A stretch of 64,000 nt of DNA. Origin: Methanobacteriota archaeon. GTDB taxonomy: Archaea; Thermoplasmatota; E2; JACPAO01; JAHWKR01. The stretch spans positions 14,158 through 78,157 of the forward strand of contig JAHWKR010000004.1 of NCBI GenBank assembly GCA_019347805.1, in the 5' to 3' direction. Shown here in pieces: positions 25,483-34,628 of this stretch (positions within the stretch are counted from its first letter, which is position 1; every line of letters begins with the position of its first letter). A program made the translations under genes and the position numbers. The notes beneath the pieces were generated by a model. That model had not been told where the DNA came from. It did not search any database and saw only the letters and a list, made by a program, of their open reading frames with translations.

Positions 25483-26430
25483 GTGCACGACGAGGAACGC
25501 CCACGGGACCAGACGCGGCTCGACGCCTTCGGCACGAGCCGCCGCCCCATCGTGCGCCGGCCGCCCATGGAACGTCCCCCCCGGCCTGCCCCCGACACGT
25601 CACCGAGCGCGGGCGAGGCGTTGCCGCGGCCGACCCGGGAACGCCGCCTGCGCCGGCTCCTCGTCGAGGGCCTCGAAGCGGTCGGGTTCGACCGGCCTTC
25701 GCTCGACCTGCGCATCCACGACTACGCCGGATTGCGCGCCTCCTTGGAGCGCCGCGAGACCGGCGTCCTGCGCACCGGGGAACCGCTCGTCCTGGACCTC
25801 TCCGACGGCTTCTTCGACGCGCCCGACCAGGCGGTGAAAGGCCTCGCCGCCTCGCTCGGCACACGGGTCGTCCCGCGGCGCCACAAGGTGCCTGAACTGG
25901 CCCGGCTGCTTTCCGACTACTACGCCGTCTGGCAACGCTCCAACGCGGCCAAGGAGCTGCACAGCCGGTTGCGGCGGGCGCGGGCACGCAAGCAGGGCAA
26001 GGGCCCCCGCGGCGACGTCTACGACCTCGGCGAGCTGACCGACCGCATCGTCGACCGGTACCTCGGAGGCCACATCAAACCGGTCACCGTCACCTGGTCG
26101 TCCCGGGCCGGCTACCGCACGTTGGGACATCATGACGGCGACCTCGACACGATCGTCGTCTCGAAGGCGTTGGACCACGACTCGGTGCCGGAATCGGTCG
26201 TCGCCTACGTCCTTTACCACGAACTCCTGCACCATGTCATGGGCATCATGGAAGGGCCCGCCGACTCCCGCCGGGTCCATCCCCCCGCGTTCCGGCGCCG
26301 CGAGCGCCGCTTCCCACACTGGGAGCTGTGCGACGCCTACCTCACCGAGATGTGCGACCGCCGCAGACCGATCCCCTACGCCCGCGCCAAGGTCGAATGG
26401 CGCGTGCTGTGGGACGACGAATGGGACTAA
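25483..26430 (+). CDS. SprT-like zinc metalloprotease domain protein
   Basis: A 315-residue protein. The zinc-binding motif HELLHHVMG (HExxH, near residue 249), a later His in RRVHPPAFRRRERRFPHWE and the surrounding layout fit the SprT/SPRTN or M48-like minimal gluzincin group. Upstream DLDTIVVSKALDHDSVPESV is typical of SprT-like domains. The first 60 residues are Arg/Pro-rich and look disordered. The start is GTG at 25483, with a tttatg TATA-like sequence 37 bases upstream; the ATG at 25567 is a possible alternative. In eukaryotes SprT-like proteins degrade DNA-protein crosslinks; the archaeal role is not known. Confidence 0.8.
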   Translation: MHDEERPRDQTRLDAFGTSRRPIVRRPPMERPPRPAPDTSPSAGEALPRPTRERRLRRLLVEGLEAVGFDRPSLDLRIHDYAGLRASLERRETGVLRTGEPLVLDLSDGFFDAPDQAVKGLAASLGTRVVPRRHKVPELARLLSDYYAVWQRSNAAKELHSRLRRARARKQGKGPRGDVYDLGELTDRIVDRYLGGHIKPVTVTWSSRAGYRTLGHHDGDLDTIVVSKALDHDSVPESVVAYVLYHELLHHVMGIMEGPADSRRVHPPAFRRRERRFPHWELCDAYLTEMCDRRRPIPYARAKVEWRVLWDDEWD

Positions 26431-26490
26431 CACTCTTTCAGCGTCATACCCAATGAACCTTTAATACGCCCAACTGTGCTTCGTGTTGGC

Positions 26491-28785
26491 ATGAAGGATG
26501 TCAACGGCCTGACCAGACCGGCTTTGAAGGCCACCGCCTCCTCTCGACGACGACGAGCCATGCCCCTTTCGCGCGTCGTCCCGCTCATCCTCCTCGCCGG
26601 TCTCCTCGCTCTTCCTGGACTCCTCGCCGCCACCAGCGCGGGCGCCGACGAAGAGCCCGGCTTCACCCTCGCCCCGTTCGAAAGCGGTGCCACCTACCGC
26701 TACGACGCCACCTACCGCATCCTGTCGCCGGACGTGCGTCAATGGACCGTCCGCGACCAGCTCACCCTCGAGGTCGGAGCGCCAGAGACCTGGGACCTGG
26801 TCGGGCGCTCCGTCCTCCCTATCACCATCACCCATACGATCGCCCCGTGGGACCGGGCGCGCCTGCCGATGGCCCACGACGGCCCCGGTGCCCTTCTTGC
26901 CGCCGAAGGGCAGGTGGTCCGCACCCTCCACATCGACATCGAGACGGGCGAGCCGGTGCAGAGCCGCACCACCCACGGCCTCGCGCTCTGGAGCCGTCCC
27001 GAAGGCGGCAGCATGGTGGCCGAGGACCAATGGGGACGCGTCGAGGAACCACGCCCCGCGATGTCGCCGTTCTTCACGAGCCCCGTCTGGCCCGGGCTCC
27101 GCTACGTCCCGCACGGCCATGCTGATGCTGCTGCGGATGTCGGCACCTACAGCGCCCGTGGTCTCCTCGACGGCCGCACCGTCTACGACGTCGGCCCCGA
27201 CGGGCCCGTCACCGCCGCCCGTGCCGCCCGCGGCCCGACCTGCGACCATCCCTATCCGCAGCCAGGTGGTGTCCTGGTGCCGTTCGCCGACCCCGCCGAC
27301 GTCCCCACCACGGTCGGTGTCGAGACGCGCCAGGTCTGGCTCGACCCCACCATCCCGTTCCCTGTCCTGTCGGTCTGCCGCCACCTCTACCCGCACAGCG
27401 ACGGCGGCCTGCGCACCCAGGTGCTGTCCGAACTGCGCCTCAGCGATCTCTCCCCCGGGGACCGTTCGATCGACGTGCCGCGGCCGGATGGACGGGCGGA
27501 AGAGCCGATGCGTGCAGGCAGCGCGACCGATGCTCCCGGCGTCCCCCGCGAAGACCGACGTCTCCTGCGCTTCCCGCTCCACGAGGCGTACGAGGAGGCG
27601 TCGGATGTCGAAGACCTCGGCTACCGCCATTTTCGCACGCACGACGACGAACGCTTCACGCTCACCGCCGCATCCTATCGCGTCCACACCGCCGACGAGG
27701 ATGCGGAGGGGCTCGAAGGGTTGGTCGCCGACCTCACCCGCATCGGCGGCGACGCGCCGGTCCTCCTCGAATGGACCGTGACCCTGCAGAACGACCGCGG
27801 CGAACGGCTCACCATCACCGTCTCGCGCCGCGTCGACAGCGACGGCGACCTCGTCTCCGCCGGCAAGCGCACCGAAGCGTTCCACGCCGGCCATGGGGAT
27901 CTCGGCCGCCTCGTCGCCCCGGAACGCCTCATGGCCCTCGACACGCTGCTTCTGCGCTGGTCCGAGACGACCCACCGCGACCTCGACCAGTGGCAGACGA
28001 CACCGGGCGCCGTTCTGGACCACCGGATCTCCGATGACTCGGCCACGCTCACCATCGGCGGCCGCGCCATGGACCCGACCCCGCTCGACCGCCTGCGCAC
28101 CTATCGCCTCAGCGACGGCGCCCTGCTTCGCGACGCCACCTGGGAACGCAGCCCCCGCAACGACCAGAGCCTCCCGCAAGGGCCGACACCCGAACCGCTC
28201 AGCGCCTCCGCCACGCGCGTGCATCCCCACCCCGAAGACGGCCTCGGCCTCGCCGAGAAGACCGGCCTGTGGGCCGCCGCCGCGCTCGGGCTCGCCACGC
28301 TCCTCCACGTCGGCAAAGGGCTTCTCCTTCCCCTCTACGCCAAGATCTCCCGCGAACGGGTCCTCGACCACGGCACACGCGACGAGATCCTCCACTACGT
28401 GCGCGCCAACCCCGGCGCGAACGCCGAAGAGATCCGCCGCCGCATCCTCATCGGACGCGGCACCGCCCTCCACCATCTCGACACGCTGGAACGCAACCGC
28501 CTCCTCGTCAGCATCAAGAGCGGCGGCCGTCGCTGCTACTTCGAACCGGGACAGATCGACGCATCGAAGAAAGCGACGGTCGCCACCCTCCGGAGCCGCG
28601 CCGCGGAAGCGTTCTACGCCGCGGTCCAGGAACGGCCCGGTCTGACGCAGAAAGAGATGGCCGAGCGCCTCGGTGTGTCCCACCCGGCCGTCTGGTACCA
28701 GGCGCGAAAACTGGAGGAGGCCGGCATCATCCGCAGCGAACGCTGCGCAGGGAGCGTGCGCTACTTCGCCGCCCCAGGCGCCTAA
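26491..28785 (+). CDS. Membrane-anchored regulator: extracellular domain, TM, two winged helices
   Basis: A 764-residue protein. A signal/membrane segment (residues 24-53) is followed by about 540 residues outside the cell, rich in beta strands and without a known enzymatic motif. One TM helix (about residues 592-612) precedes about 150 residues inside. The cytoplasmic end has two winged-helix domains: DEILHYVRANPGANAEEIRR with TALHHLDTLERNRLL, then ERPGLTQKEMAERLGVSHPA with VWYQARKLEEAGII. The design is a one-component, membrane-bound transcription factor, a type frequent in Thermoplasmatota. A TATA-like ctttaatac (26459-26467) lies 28 bases before the ATG at 26491, favouring a leaderless start there over the GTG at 26476. 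The end overlaps the convergent gene by four bases (CTAA). Confidence 0.85.
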   Translation: MKDVNGLTRPALKATASSRRRRAMPLSRVVPLILLAGLLALPGLLAATSAGADEEPGFTLAPFESGATYRYDATYRILSPDVRQWTVRDQLTLEVGAPETWDLVGRSVLPITITHTIAPWDRARLPMAHDGPGALLAAEGQVVRTLHIDIETGEPVQSRTTHGLALWSRPEGGSMVAEDQWGRVEEPRPAMSPFFTSPVWPGLRYVPHGHADAAADVGTYSARGLLDGRTVYDVGPDGPVTAARAARGPTCDHPYPQPGGVLVPFADPADVPTTVGVETRQVWLDPTIPFPVLSVCRHLYPHSDGGLRTQVLSELRLSDLSPGDRSIDVPRPDGRAEEPMRAGSATDAPGVPREDRRLLRFPLHEAYEEASDVEDLGYRHFRTHDDERFTLTAASYRVHTADEDAEGLEGLVADLTRIGGDAPVLLEWTVTLQNDRGERLTITVSRRVDSDGDLVSAGKRTEAFHAGHGDLGRLVAPERLMALDTLLLRWSETTHRDLDQWQTTPGAVLDHRISDDSATLTIGGRAMDPTPLDRLRTYRLSDGALLRDATWERSPRNDQSLPQGPTPEPLSASATRVHPHPEDGLGLAEKTGLWAAAALGLATLLHVGKGLLLPLYAKISRERVLDHGTRDEILHYVRANPGANAEEIRRRILIGRGTALHHLDTLERNRLLVSIKSGGRRCYFEPGQIDASKKATVATLRSRAAEAFYAAVQERPGLTQKEMAERLGVSHPAVWYQARKLEEAGIIRSERCAGSVRYFAAPGA

Positions 28786-29576
28786 TCCTCCTCGGCGAGC
28801 CCTGGCCGCTCCGGGAACCCACGCACCGTCTCGACGTCAAAACGCTCCTGCACCCATTGCGGCGGGAAGAACGCCATCAACACGACGAGGGCGGCGAGCA
28901 GCCCGATGGCACGGGACACGATGTGCCCAAGGACCGTGTCGAGGCCGAAGAACAGGTTGATGAGGAGCCCGGTGCCGAGCCACACCATGATGGTCGCAGA
29001 CACCAATCCGATGCGATAGCGCTGCGAGCGGCCCGAGGCACGCAAGAGCAACGACGCGTACGCCGCCGCAGAGAGCAGCGGAACACCGATGACCACCCCG
29101 ACGAGGACCCGCTCCGCAAGCCCCTGCGGAGGATCGCGGTAGACGACCACGACCTCGCCGCCCTGCATGGCGACCGCCTGGGGGCCCGACTGGACGATGT
29201 AGTACACCACGGCGACGTAGAGGACCACGTAGAACGCCAACGTCGCCGGCAGCAGACGCTCGTCGCCCGTGTAGACGAAGAGCAGGTAGTAGACCAATCC
29301 CCAGAGCGCGATGAAGACGATGAGGAGCGCCGAGAAAACGACGGTCATGTGGATGACGATGTCCCAGATCCCGATACGGAAAAGCGAAAGCTGCACCACC
29401 CCGCTCAACGTATAGAGGCCGACACCGAACCACCAGAGGGCGAAGAGACGCGACGCGCTGGCTGCGTCCTGGGGCACGGAACGGGAGCCGAGCCGGGCGC
29501 CGACCAGCAGATAGACGACACCGGTCGTGAAGATGAAGAACGCCTGCAACGCTTCGAGCGGGCCGAAGCCGTTCAT
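28782..29576 (-). CDS. Multi-TM membrane protein, partner of histidine kinase
   Basis: A 264-residue integral membrane protein with about seven predicted helices (roughly residues 8-27, 44-66, 72-98, 106-128, 160-178, 188-212 and 218-240). The N-terminus is probably outside and a short soluble C-terminus inside. Its start ATG overlaps the stop of the histidine kinase gene (ATGA at 29573-29576), so the two are translated together. No family is recognised. It could be a sensory or scaffold partner of the kinase. Confidence 0.7.
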   Translation of the reverse strand: MNGFGPLEALQAFFIFTTGVVYLLVGARLGSRSVPQDAASASRLFALWWFGVGLYTLSGVVQLSLFRIGIWDIVIHMTVVFSALLIVFIALWGLVYYLLFVYTGDERLLPATLAFYVVLYVAVVYYIVQSGPQAVAMQGGEVVVVYRDPPQGLAERVLVGVVIGVPLLSAAAYASLLLRASGRSQRYRIGLVSATIMVWLGTGLLINLFFGLDTVLGHIVSRAIGLLAALVVLMAFFPPQWVQERFDVETVRGFPERPGLAEED

Positions 29577-31444
29577 ACGAGCTCCTCCACACGCCGCCGG
29601 AAGGTCTCCTCCGGTGCCTCCTCGGGTGCCTCCTCGTCCTCCTCCTCGTGCTCCTTCGGCAGGGTGAACCAGAACGTCGAACCCTCACCGGGGACCGATT
29701 CGACCCCGATGCGCCCCTCGTGCCGTTCGACGATCTTCTGGCATACCGCAAGGCCGATCCCGGTGCCCGGCACGTTGCCTGGGTCGAGGCGCTGGAAGAT
29801 CTCGAAGATGCGATCCTGGTACTCCGGCTCGATGCCGATGCCGTTGTCGTGCACCATGACGCGCCAAGCGTCCACGAGGTCCACCGCCTCCACGACGACA
29901 CGGGGCGCTTCTTCACCATGGAACTTGATGGCGTTCGACACCAGGTTCTCGAGAAGCTGCACGAGTTGCGAACGGTCGCCCTTGACCACAGGAAGGGCGC
30001 GCCACGACACCTCGGCCCTCGATTCCTGGATGAGCACCGAGAGGTCGCGCACGACGACCTCCATCACCTCGTCCAATTCGACGGGCCGATGCGGCCGCCG
30101 CCGCCTGCCGACGCGCGAGAAGACCAGAAGGTCGTCGACGAGCCGTTGCATCCGCTCCGCGCCGTCCTTGGCGTACCCGAGGAACACCTTGAGGTCGTCC
30201 TCGACCCGGTCCGGGAAACGGCGCTCAATGAGGTCGAGATAGGAACGCACCATGCGGATCGGCTCCTTGAGGTCGTGCGACGCGATGTAGGCGAACTGCT
30301 CCAGCTCCTGGTTCGACCGGCGCAGTTCCGCGGTCGCCGACCGCACCCGCTCGACGAGCGTCCGCTCCGCCTCGTCGAGACGTGCGGCAAGACGGTTCAT
30401 GGAAGCGGCCATGGTGCGCAACTCCTCGTCGCCGGCAGGGAAGATGCGCAGGTCGTGCCGGCCGTCCGCCACACGTGCCGCCCGTCGCGTGAGCCGCACA
30501 AGGGGGCGCGAGACCGTGAAGGAGACCCAGACGGCGGTCCCGCCGAGCACCGCGATGAAGGTGAAGACCCCGGCGACCGCCTGGACCTCAAGGTCGGTGA
30601 CCGGTCGGAACGCCTCGTCGCGGTCCATCTTGACGACCAGGACCACATCGTCGTCGAGCGTCCGGACCGCCGCGACCACCGGGACACCGCGCGAATCCTC
30701 GACCCCGTCGAGGATGCCCGTAGCACCGGCGAAGGCGAGCGCGACCGGGCCGTCGTCGTGGTGGACGGGCGAGGCGAAACCGATGGACGGGTCGAGCCGC
30801 GACGGCGCGAGCGCATGCGGTACATCCGAGGTGTCGCGCAGCATGAAGAGCACCTCACCCGAGACACCCCTGTCCGGGAACGAACCGCCCCACTGGTCGA
30901 ACACCGTCCTCTCGATATGCATGGCCAGGGACGCCGGCGCGCCCGGTGCCTCCGAGACGTTCCCGACGAGCCAGATGTCCGGAGAATCGCCGAAGCGGGC
31001 GAACCGCAGCTCGGGCCGCTGCTCCAGGTCCTCCAGGAGCCCACCTGCGGTGACATCGATCCCGACCAGGTCCGGGACCGTGGACGCCGCGATGCGTCCG
31101 TCGCCGTCGATGAGCGAGATGTCCGTCACGCGTGGCGCCGTCTCCACGACGAGCCCCAAGAGATGATCGAGCCGCGCCTCAGTGGTCTCGTTCGGTCCTG
31201 CGCGGTGGTCGGCGTACGCGGCGCGGACCCGTTCGTCCTCAGCGACACTGCTCCAGGCACCCCGCACCGATTCCATGAACCCGCCATAGCGGCTCGCCTG
31301 GACGTCCGCGACCGAACCCAGACCCGACTCCACCGACGACTCGAGCGCGGCGCGTGCATTGCCGTACCCGACGACGAGGCCGAACGCCAACGGGACGAGC
31401 GCGGTGAGGAACAATGCCAGGAGCAACCGGTTGGAAAGACGCAT
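29573..31444 (-). CDS. Membrane histidine kinase, CACHE-HAMP-HisKA-HATPase
   Basis: A 623-residue sensor kinase. TM1 (residues 6-29) and TM2 (about 280-300) flank a roughly 250-residue extracellular region of dCACHE type, with the pattern DISLIDGDGRIAAS. HAMP follows (SRPLVRLTRRAARVADG), then a coiled coil, then HisKA with the phospho-His in YIASHDLKEPIRMVRSYLDL. The HATPase domain has N-box LLENLVSNAIKFHG, G1 VHDNGIGI, and G2 GTGIGLAVCQKI. It ends in a Glu-rich tail. An AGAGGTGG Shine-Dalgarno precedes the ATG at 31444. It forms an operon with the multi-TM protein. No response regulator is adjacent. Confidence 0.93.
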   Translation of the reverse strand: MRLSNRLLLALFLTALVPLAFGLVVGYGNARAALESSVESGLGSVADVQASRYGGFMESVRGAWSSVAEDERVRAAYADHRAGPNETTEARLDHLLGLVVETAPRVTDISLIDGDGRIAASTVPDLVGIDVTAGGLLEDLEQRPELRFARFGDSPDIWLVGNVSEAPGAPASLAMHIERTVFDQWGGSFPDRGVSGEVLFMLRDTSDVPHALAPSRLDPSIGFASPVHHDDGPVALAFAGATGILDGVEDSRGVPVVAAVRTLDDDVVLVVKMDRDEAFRPVTDLEVQAVAGVFTFIAVLGGTAVWVSFTVSRPLVRLTRRAARVADGRHDLRIFPAGDEELRTMAASMNRLAARLDEAERTLVERVRSATAELRRSNQELEQFAYIASHDLKEPIRMVRSYLDLIERRFPDRVEDDLKVFLGYAKDGAERMQRLVDDLLVFSRVGRRRRPHRPVELDEVMEVVVRDLSVLIQESRAEVSWRALPVVKGDRSQLVQLLENLVSNAIKFHGEEAPRVVVEAVDLVDAWRVMVHDNGIGIEPEYQDRIFEIFQRLDPGNVPGTGIGLAVCQKIVERHEGRIGVESVPGEGSTFWFTLPKEHEEEDEEAPEEAPEETFRRRVEELV

Positions 31445-31541
31445 CGCCACCTCTTGCGCACGCCATGGGCGCCGCGGAGTCGACGCAAGGGACACATCCG
31501 GATGAACCCAATGCCAACGGCCGCACCCACAGGTGGACACA

Positions 31542-32162
31542 TCAGCCTTCGCCGGTCATGCGCGGGTCGCCACGCAACTCCAGGAACTCGCCGGTCACCG
31601 CATCGATGCGCGCCTCAAGGGCGAGCTCTGCGGTGCGCTCCACCTCCCGCACCTCGACGGCCCAGACCGCGCCGCCATGCGCCTCGTCCTGATAGAGCAC
31701 CATGAGGACCTCGATGTCGTCCTGTTCCATGAAGTCCCTGTACCCCGGCAAGGTGTCGGCAAGGGCGTCGCCGACCTCGGCCGAGCCGACCGTCCATTCG
31801 CCGAGGGGGGCGCCTCCGCCGAACGGTCTGACGAGGCGATGCTCCCCCGCCGGGACGTCGAACTCGTTGGCGGCGACCACCTCTCCGGCCTTGGAGACCC
31901 CGAGGGCGACGTGTCCCTCCTTCTGATCCGATTCGAACAGATAACCCCACACCTCGGCGATGCCGTCGCCGAGCGGACCCTTCGTCTCCGCCGGCTTCTC
32001 CTGGGTGAGGGCCGCCACCAGGAAGGCGTCCGGGGCCCAATCCTTCGCCGCGGCTTCGGCGGGGCCCACTCCGCGGATGGCGTCCCCGTCCGGCGGACCC
32101 TCCTCCGCGCAGCCCGCAAAGAGCGCGACGACGATGACGGAGAGGACCAGGTACAGGCGCAT
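31542..32162 (-). CDS. Small lipoprotein with PepSY-like C-terminus
   Basis: A 206-residue lipoprotein. The signal sequence MRLYLVLSVIVVALFAGC places the lipid-modified Cys near residue 18. The C-terminal segment (AHGGAVWAVEVREVERTAEL, then ARIDAVTGEFLELRG) resembles a PepSY domain, a module that often inhibits proteases. The rest is unrecognised. A TATA-like TTTTACATG (minus strand, 32182-32190) lies about 25 bases before the ATG, indicating a leaderless message. Immediately upstream of the TATA box is an inverted repeat. Confidence 0.72.
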   Translation of the reverse strand: MRLYLVLSVIVVALFAGCAEEGPPDGDAIRGVGPAEAAAKDWAPDAFLVAALTQEKPAETKGPLGDGIAEVWGYLFESDQKEGHVALGVSKAGEVVAANEFDVPAGEHRLVRPFGGGAPLGEWTVGSAEVGDALADTLPGYRDFMEQDDIEVLMVLYQDEAHGGAVWAVEVREVERTAELALEARIDAVTGEFLELRGDPRMTGEG

Positions 32163-32190
32163 GAACAGATGGACCGGGGCTACATGTAAA

Positions 32191-32209
32191 ACCGTTTTGT
32201 GCAAACGGT
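32191..32209. promoter_or_regulatory. Inverted repeat in divergent promoter
   Basis: A perfect 7-bp inverted repeat, ACCGTTT (32191-32197) and AAACGGT (32203-32209), with a 5-base spacer. It directly abuts the TATA box of the lipoprotein gene and lies about 25 bases from the TATA-like cctttaagc (about 32230-32238) of the divergent transporter. It is a good candidate operator for a dimeric repressor or activator. Confidence 0.6.
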
Positions 32210-32271
32210 CGTCTGTTCCCGGCCGCACCTTCCTTTAAGCGACGTGCCGCCGTCGCCCCCCGAAGCGGACC

Positions 32272-34305
32272 ATGGGTGAAAGGAGTTCGGAGGAGGGCCT
32301 GGACCTCGGTTTGCCCGAGAAGGACCCTGAGGAGAAGCCGAAACGCATCGAGATCGGCTCCTGGGTCTTGTACGACCTGGCCAATACATTGTTCTCGTTC
32401 GTCGTCCTGTCGTTCTATTTCGGCCCCTGGGTGGTGGAGGACCTCGGCGGCCGCGATTCGGCGGTGACCGTCACCGAATCGGCGTCGATGATCGTCGTCA
32501 TCCTCCTCGCCCCCGTCCTCGGCGCGTTGTCCGACCGCACCCGCCGCATGCCCTTCCTCATCGCCTCGACGTTGGTGGCCGCGGGCGCTACTTCCCTGCT
32601 TGGGGTAGGACGGTTCCTCGGGTTCGGCACCGGTACTTCGTTGGTCTTCGCTGTGGCGGCGTTCGCCGTCGCCAACCTCGGCTTCCAGCTCGGGCTGGTG
32701 TTCTACGACGCCCTTCTTCCGAGCGTGTCGACCCCGAAGACCATCGGCAAGGTGGGCGCCATCGGGGTCGGCGTCGGCTATATCGGCAGCTTCATCGGCC
32801 TCGGCCTCGGGGCTTTCCTGCTCGGCGCGGATGCCGATGCCGAACCGATGCTGTTCTTGGCCACCGGCGCCCTTTTCGTTCTTTTTTCCTTGCCCTGCTT
32901 CTTCTTCGTGCGCGAGGTGCCGCCGCGCAGACTCGAGGGCGAGAAACGGATGCGCTTGGCCATCTCCTCGGTCGTCAAGACCCTCAAGGGCCTCCCCAAG
33001 GACAAACGCACATCACGCTTCCTGATCGGTCGCTTCCTCTACGCCGACGCCGTCAACACGCTCATCCTCATCCTCGGCATCTACGCCGTCACCGAGGTCG
33101 GCTTCCAGACCGACACGCTCGCCTACAGCATCCTCCTCGGGCTCGGCATCCTGTTCGCGGTGTTGTCGGCTCCGGTGTGGGGCCATCTTGTCGACCACAT
33201 CGGACCCAAGCACACCCTCGACCTTGTGCTCCTTATCTGGATGCTCGCGCTCGGCGTCACCATCGTCCACCCGCTCCTCGACCTGCCCCGGGGGTTGTTT
33301 TTCATGATCGGCGCGGTGGTCGGCATCGCCCTCGCCGGCACCTGGAGCGCCGACCGGCCTCTGCTCGTCGGGATCGCCCCGCAAGGACAGGTCGGGGAAT
33401 GGTTCGGCTTCTATGCCCTCGCCGGCCGCTTCGCCGCCGTCACCGGGCCGCTCACCTGGGCGCTCGTCGTCGATGTCTTGATGCGCGACCATCCTTCTGC
33501 CCGACCGGTCGCCGTCATCACCATCCTCGCCACCATCGTCGCCTCCTTCATCGTCCTGCGCAAGCTCGACGACCCGAAGTATCCCGACACGAACCCGCTC
33601 GCCCGCTTCACGCCGTGGGGCGAAGGCATCGGTCGCCGGCTGTCCCGATGGTATCTCTTTCCGGTCCGCGCACCCTTGACGCTCGGTTTCATCGCCGTCT
33701 CATGGGCCGTTTTTCTCCCCCTTGCGGAATCGATGAACGGCATCCTGGTCGTCCGCGGCCCCTACGAAGGCTGGAACTTCGAGATCCCCGACCTCACACG
33801 GGCTCCACTGGACATCCTGCGGGGGTTGTTCGTCGCGCCGTGGTTGAACCACGACATCATCCAACTCGTCTATGTCACCGTGCTCTTGATGCTCTTCGGC
33901 GCGCTTTTCGAAGTGCGCGAGGGGACGCTGCGTATGCTCACCGTCTTCTACGTCGCCACGTGGGTCGGCGCCCTTGTCGCCGCGGTGCTGCTGCACGGCC
34001 TCATCCAGGTCTACCCCGACTCGGACTTCTTCCGCAGCGCATGGGACCGTTCCTGGAACGGCGGCAGCGTCGGCGCCTTCGGCTTGATGGGTGGCTTGTC
34101 TGCGCGGGCGCGGAACCCCTGGCCCCTCCTCGCCTTCTTCGTCTTCTGGGAGATCAACGTCGGCTACTGGTACCTACGGAGCTACACGCCGGCGTTCCAC
34201 CTGACCGCACTCGCCACTGGCTACCTGCTTGTCCGATATGGATTCCGGGCGCTGTCCGATGACACGACGGAGCCGGCCGGTCTTGGTCAGCGACAGGAGG
34301 GATGA
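32272..34305 (+). CDS. MFS (UMF1-type) transporter fused to rhomboid-like domain
   Basis: A 677-residue membrane protein. Residues 25-450 resemble the UMF1/Atg22-like MFS branch (WVLYDLANTLFSFVVLSFYF, then GALSDRTRRMPFL), with about 12 helices. Residues 480-665 form a second membrane domain of about six helices. It has rhomboid features: NHDIIQLVYVTVLLMLFGALF (helix with an N-terminal His), GGSVGAFGLMG (Ser aligned with the rhomboid nucleophile) and FHLTALATGYLLV (His aligned with the catalytic dyad). TATA-like cctttaagc lies about 37 bases before the ATG. The fusion is unusual, and the protease activity is inferred from the Ser-His pair only. Confidence 0.85.
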   Translation: MGERSSEEGLDLGLPEKDPEEKPKRIEIGSWVLYDLANTLFSFVVLSFYFGPWVVEDLGGRDSAVTVTESASMIVVILLAPVLGALSDRTRRMPFLIASTLVAAGATSLLGVGRFLGFGTGTSLVFAVAAFAVANLGFQLGLVFYDALLPSVSTPKTIGKVGAIGVGVGYIGSFIGLGLGAFLLGADADAEPMLFLATGALFVLFSLPCFFFVREVPPRRLEGEKRMRLAISSVVKTLKGLPKDKRTSRFLIGRFLYADAVNTLILILGIYAVTEVGFQTDTLAYSILLGLGILFAVLSAPVWGHLVDHIGPKHTLDLVLLIWMLALGVTIVHPLLDLPRGLFFMIGAVVGIALAGTWSADRPLLVGIAPQGQVGEWFGFYALAGRFAAVTGPLTWALVVDVLMRDHPSARPVAVITILATIVASFIVLRKLDDPKYPDTNPLARFTPWGEGIGRRLSRWYLFPVRAPLTLGFIAVSWAVFLPLAESMNGILVVRGPYEGWNFEIPDLTRAPLDILRGLFVAPWLNHDIIQLVYVTVLLMLFGALFEVREGTLRMLTVFYVATWVGALVAAVLLHGLIQVYPDSDFFRSAWDRSWNGGSVGAFGLMGGLSARARNPWPLLAFFVFWEINVGYWYLRSYTPAFHLTALATGYLLVRYGFRALSDDTTEPAGLGQRQEG

Positions 34306-34420
34306 GGCCTTTCGGGGGTGTCTCTGTCCACTGTGTCCGTACAGCCGGACAACCACCCGTTTAGGTGCATAACCCCATTGTGGACCATGGCCCCCGACCC
34401 CCTCCCACAAGAGGAGGGAG

Positions 34421-34594
34421 ATGGGTGGCACCGACGGGCGTGGTGCCCTCGACCCGACACAGGAGCCCCCGCACATGATCAAGTTCTGTCCCGGAGCCGC
34501 ACGCCACGGAGAGACCATGCGCCGCGCCGCCCGCGCCGCCGACCCGAACCTCGTCCGCATCGTGCACCGCACCGCGCAACTGCAGATGCGTTAG
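34421..34594 (+). CDS. Possible 57-residue small protein
   Basis: An open frame of 57 codons starting at ATG with a purine-rich gaggagggag stretch directly before it. The product is basic (MIKFCPGAARHGETMRRAAR at residues 19-38, then ending TAQLQMR). It has a single Cys and no recognised family. A TATA-like gcataac (34366-34372) could give a leader of about 25 bases. This is the only plausible frame in the 323-base gap between the transporter and pyrD; the rest of the gap shows nothing else that I can support. Confidence 0.3.
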   Translation: MGGTDGRGALDPTQEPPHMIKFCPGAARHGETMRRAARAADPNLVRIVHRTAQLQMR

Positions 34595-34628
34595 GCGCAT
34601 TACGCGGATCCCGATGCGTGGTTCTGCT

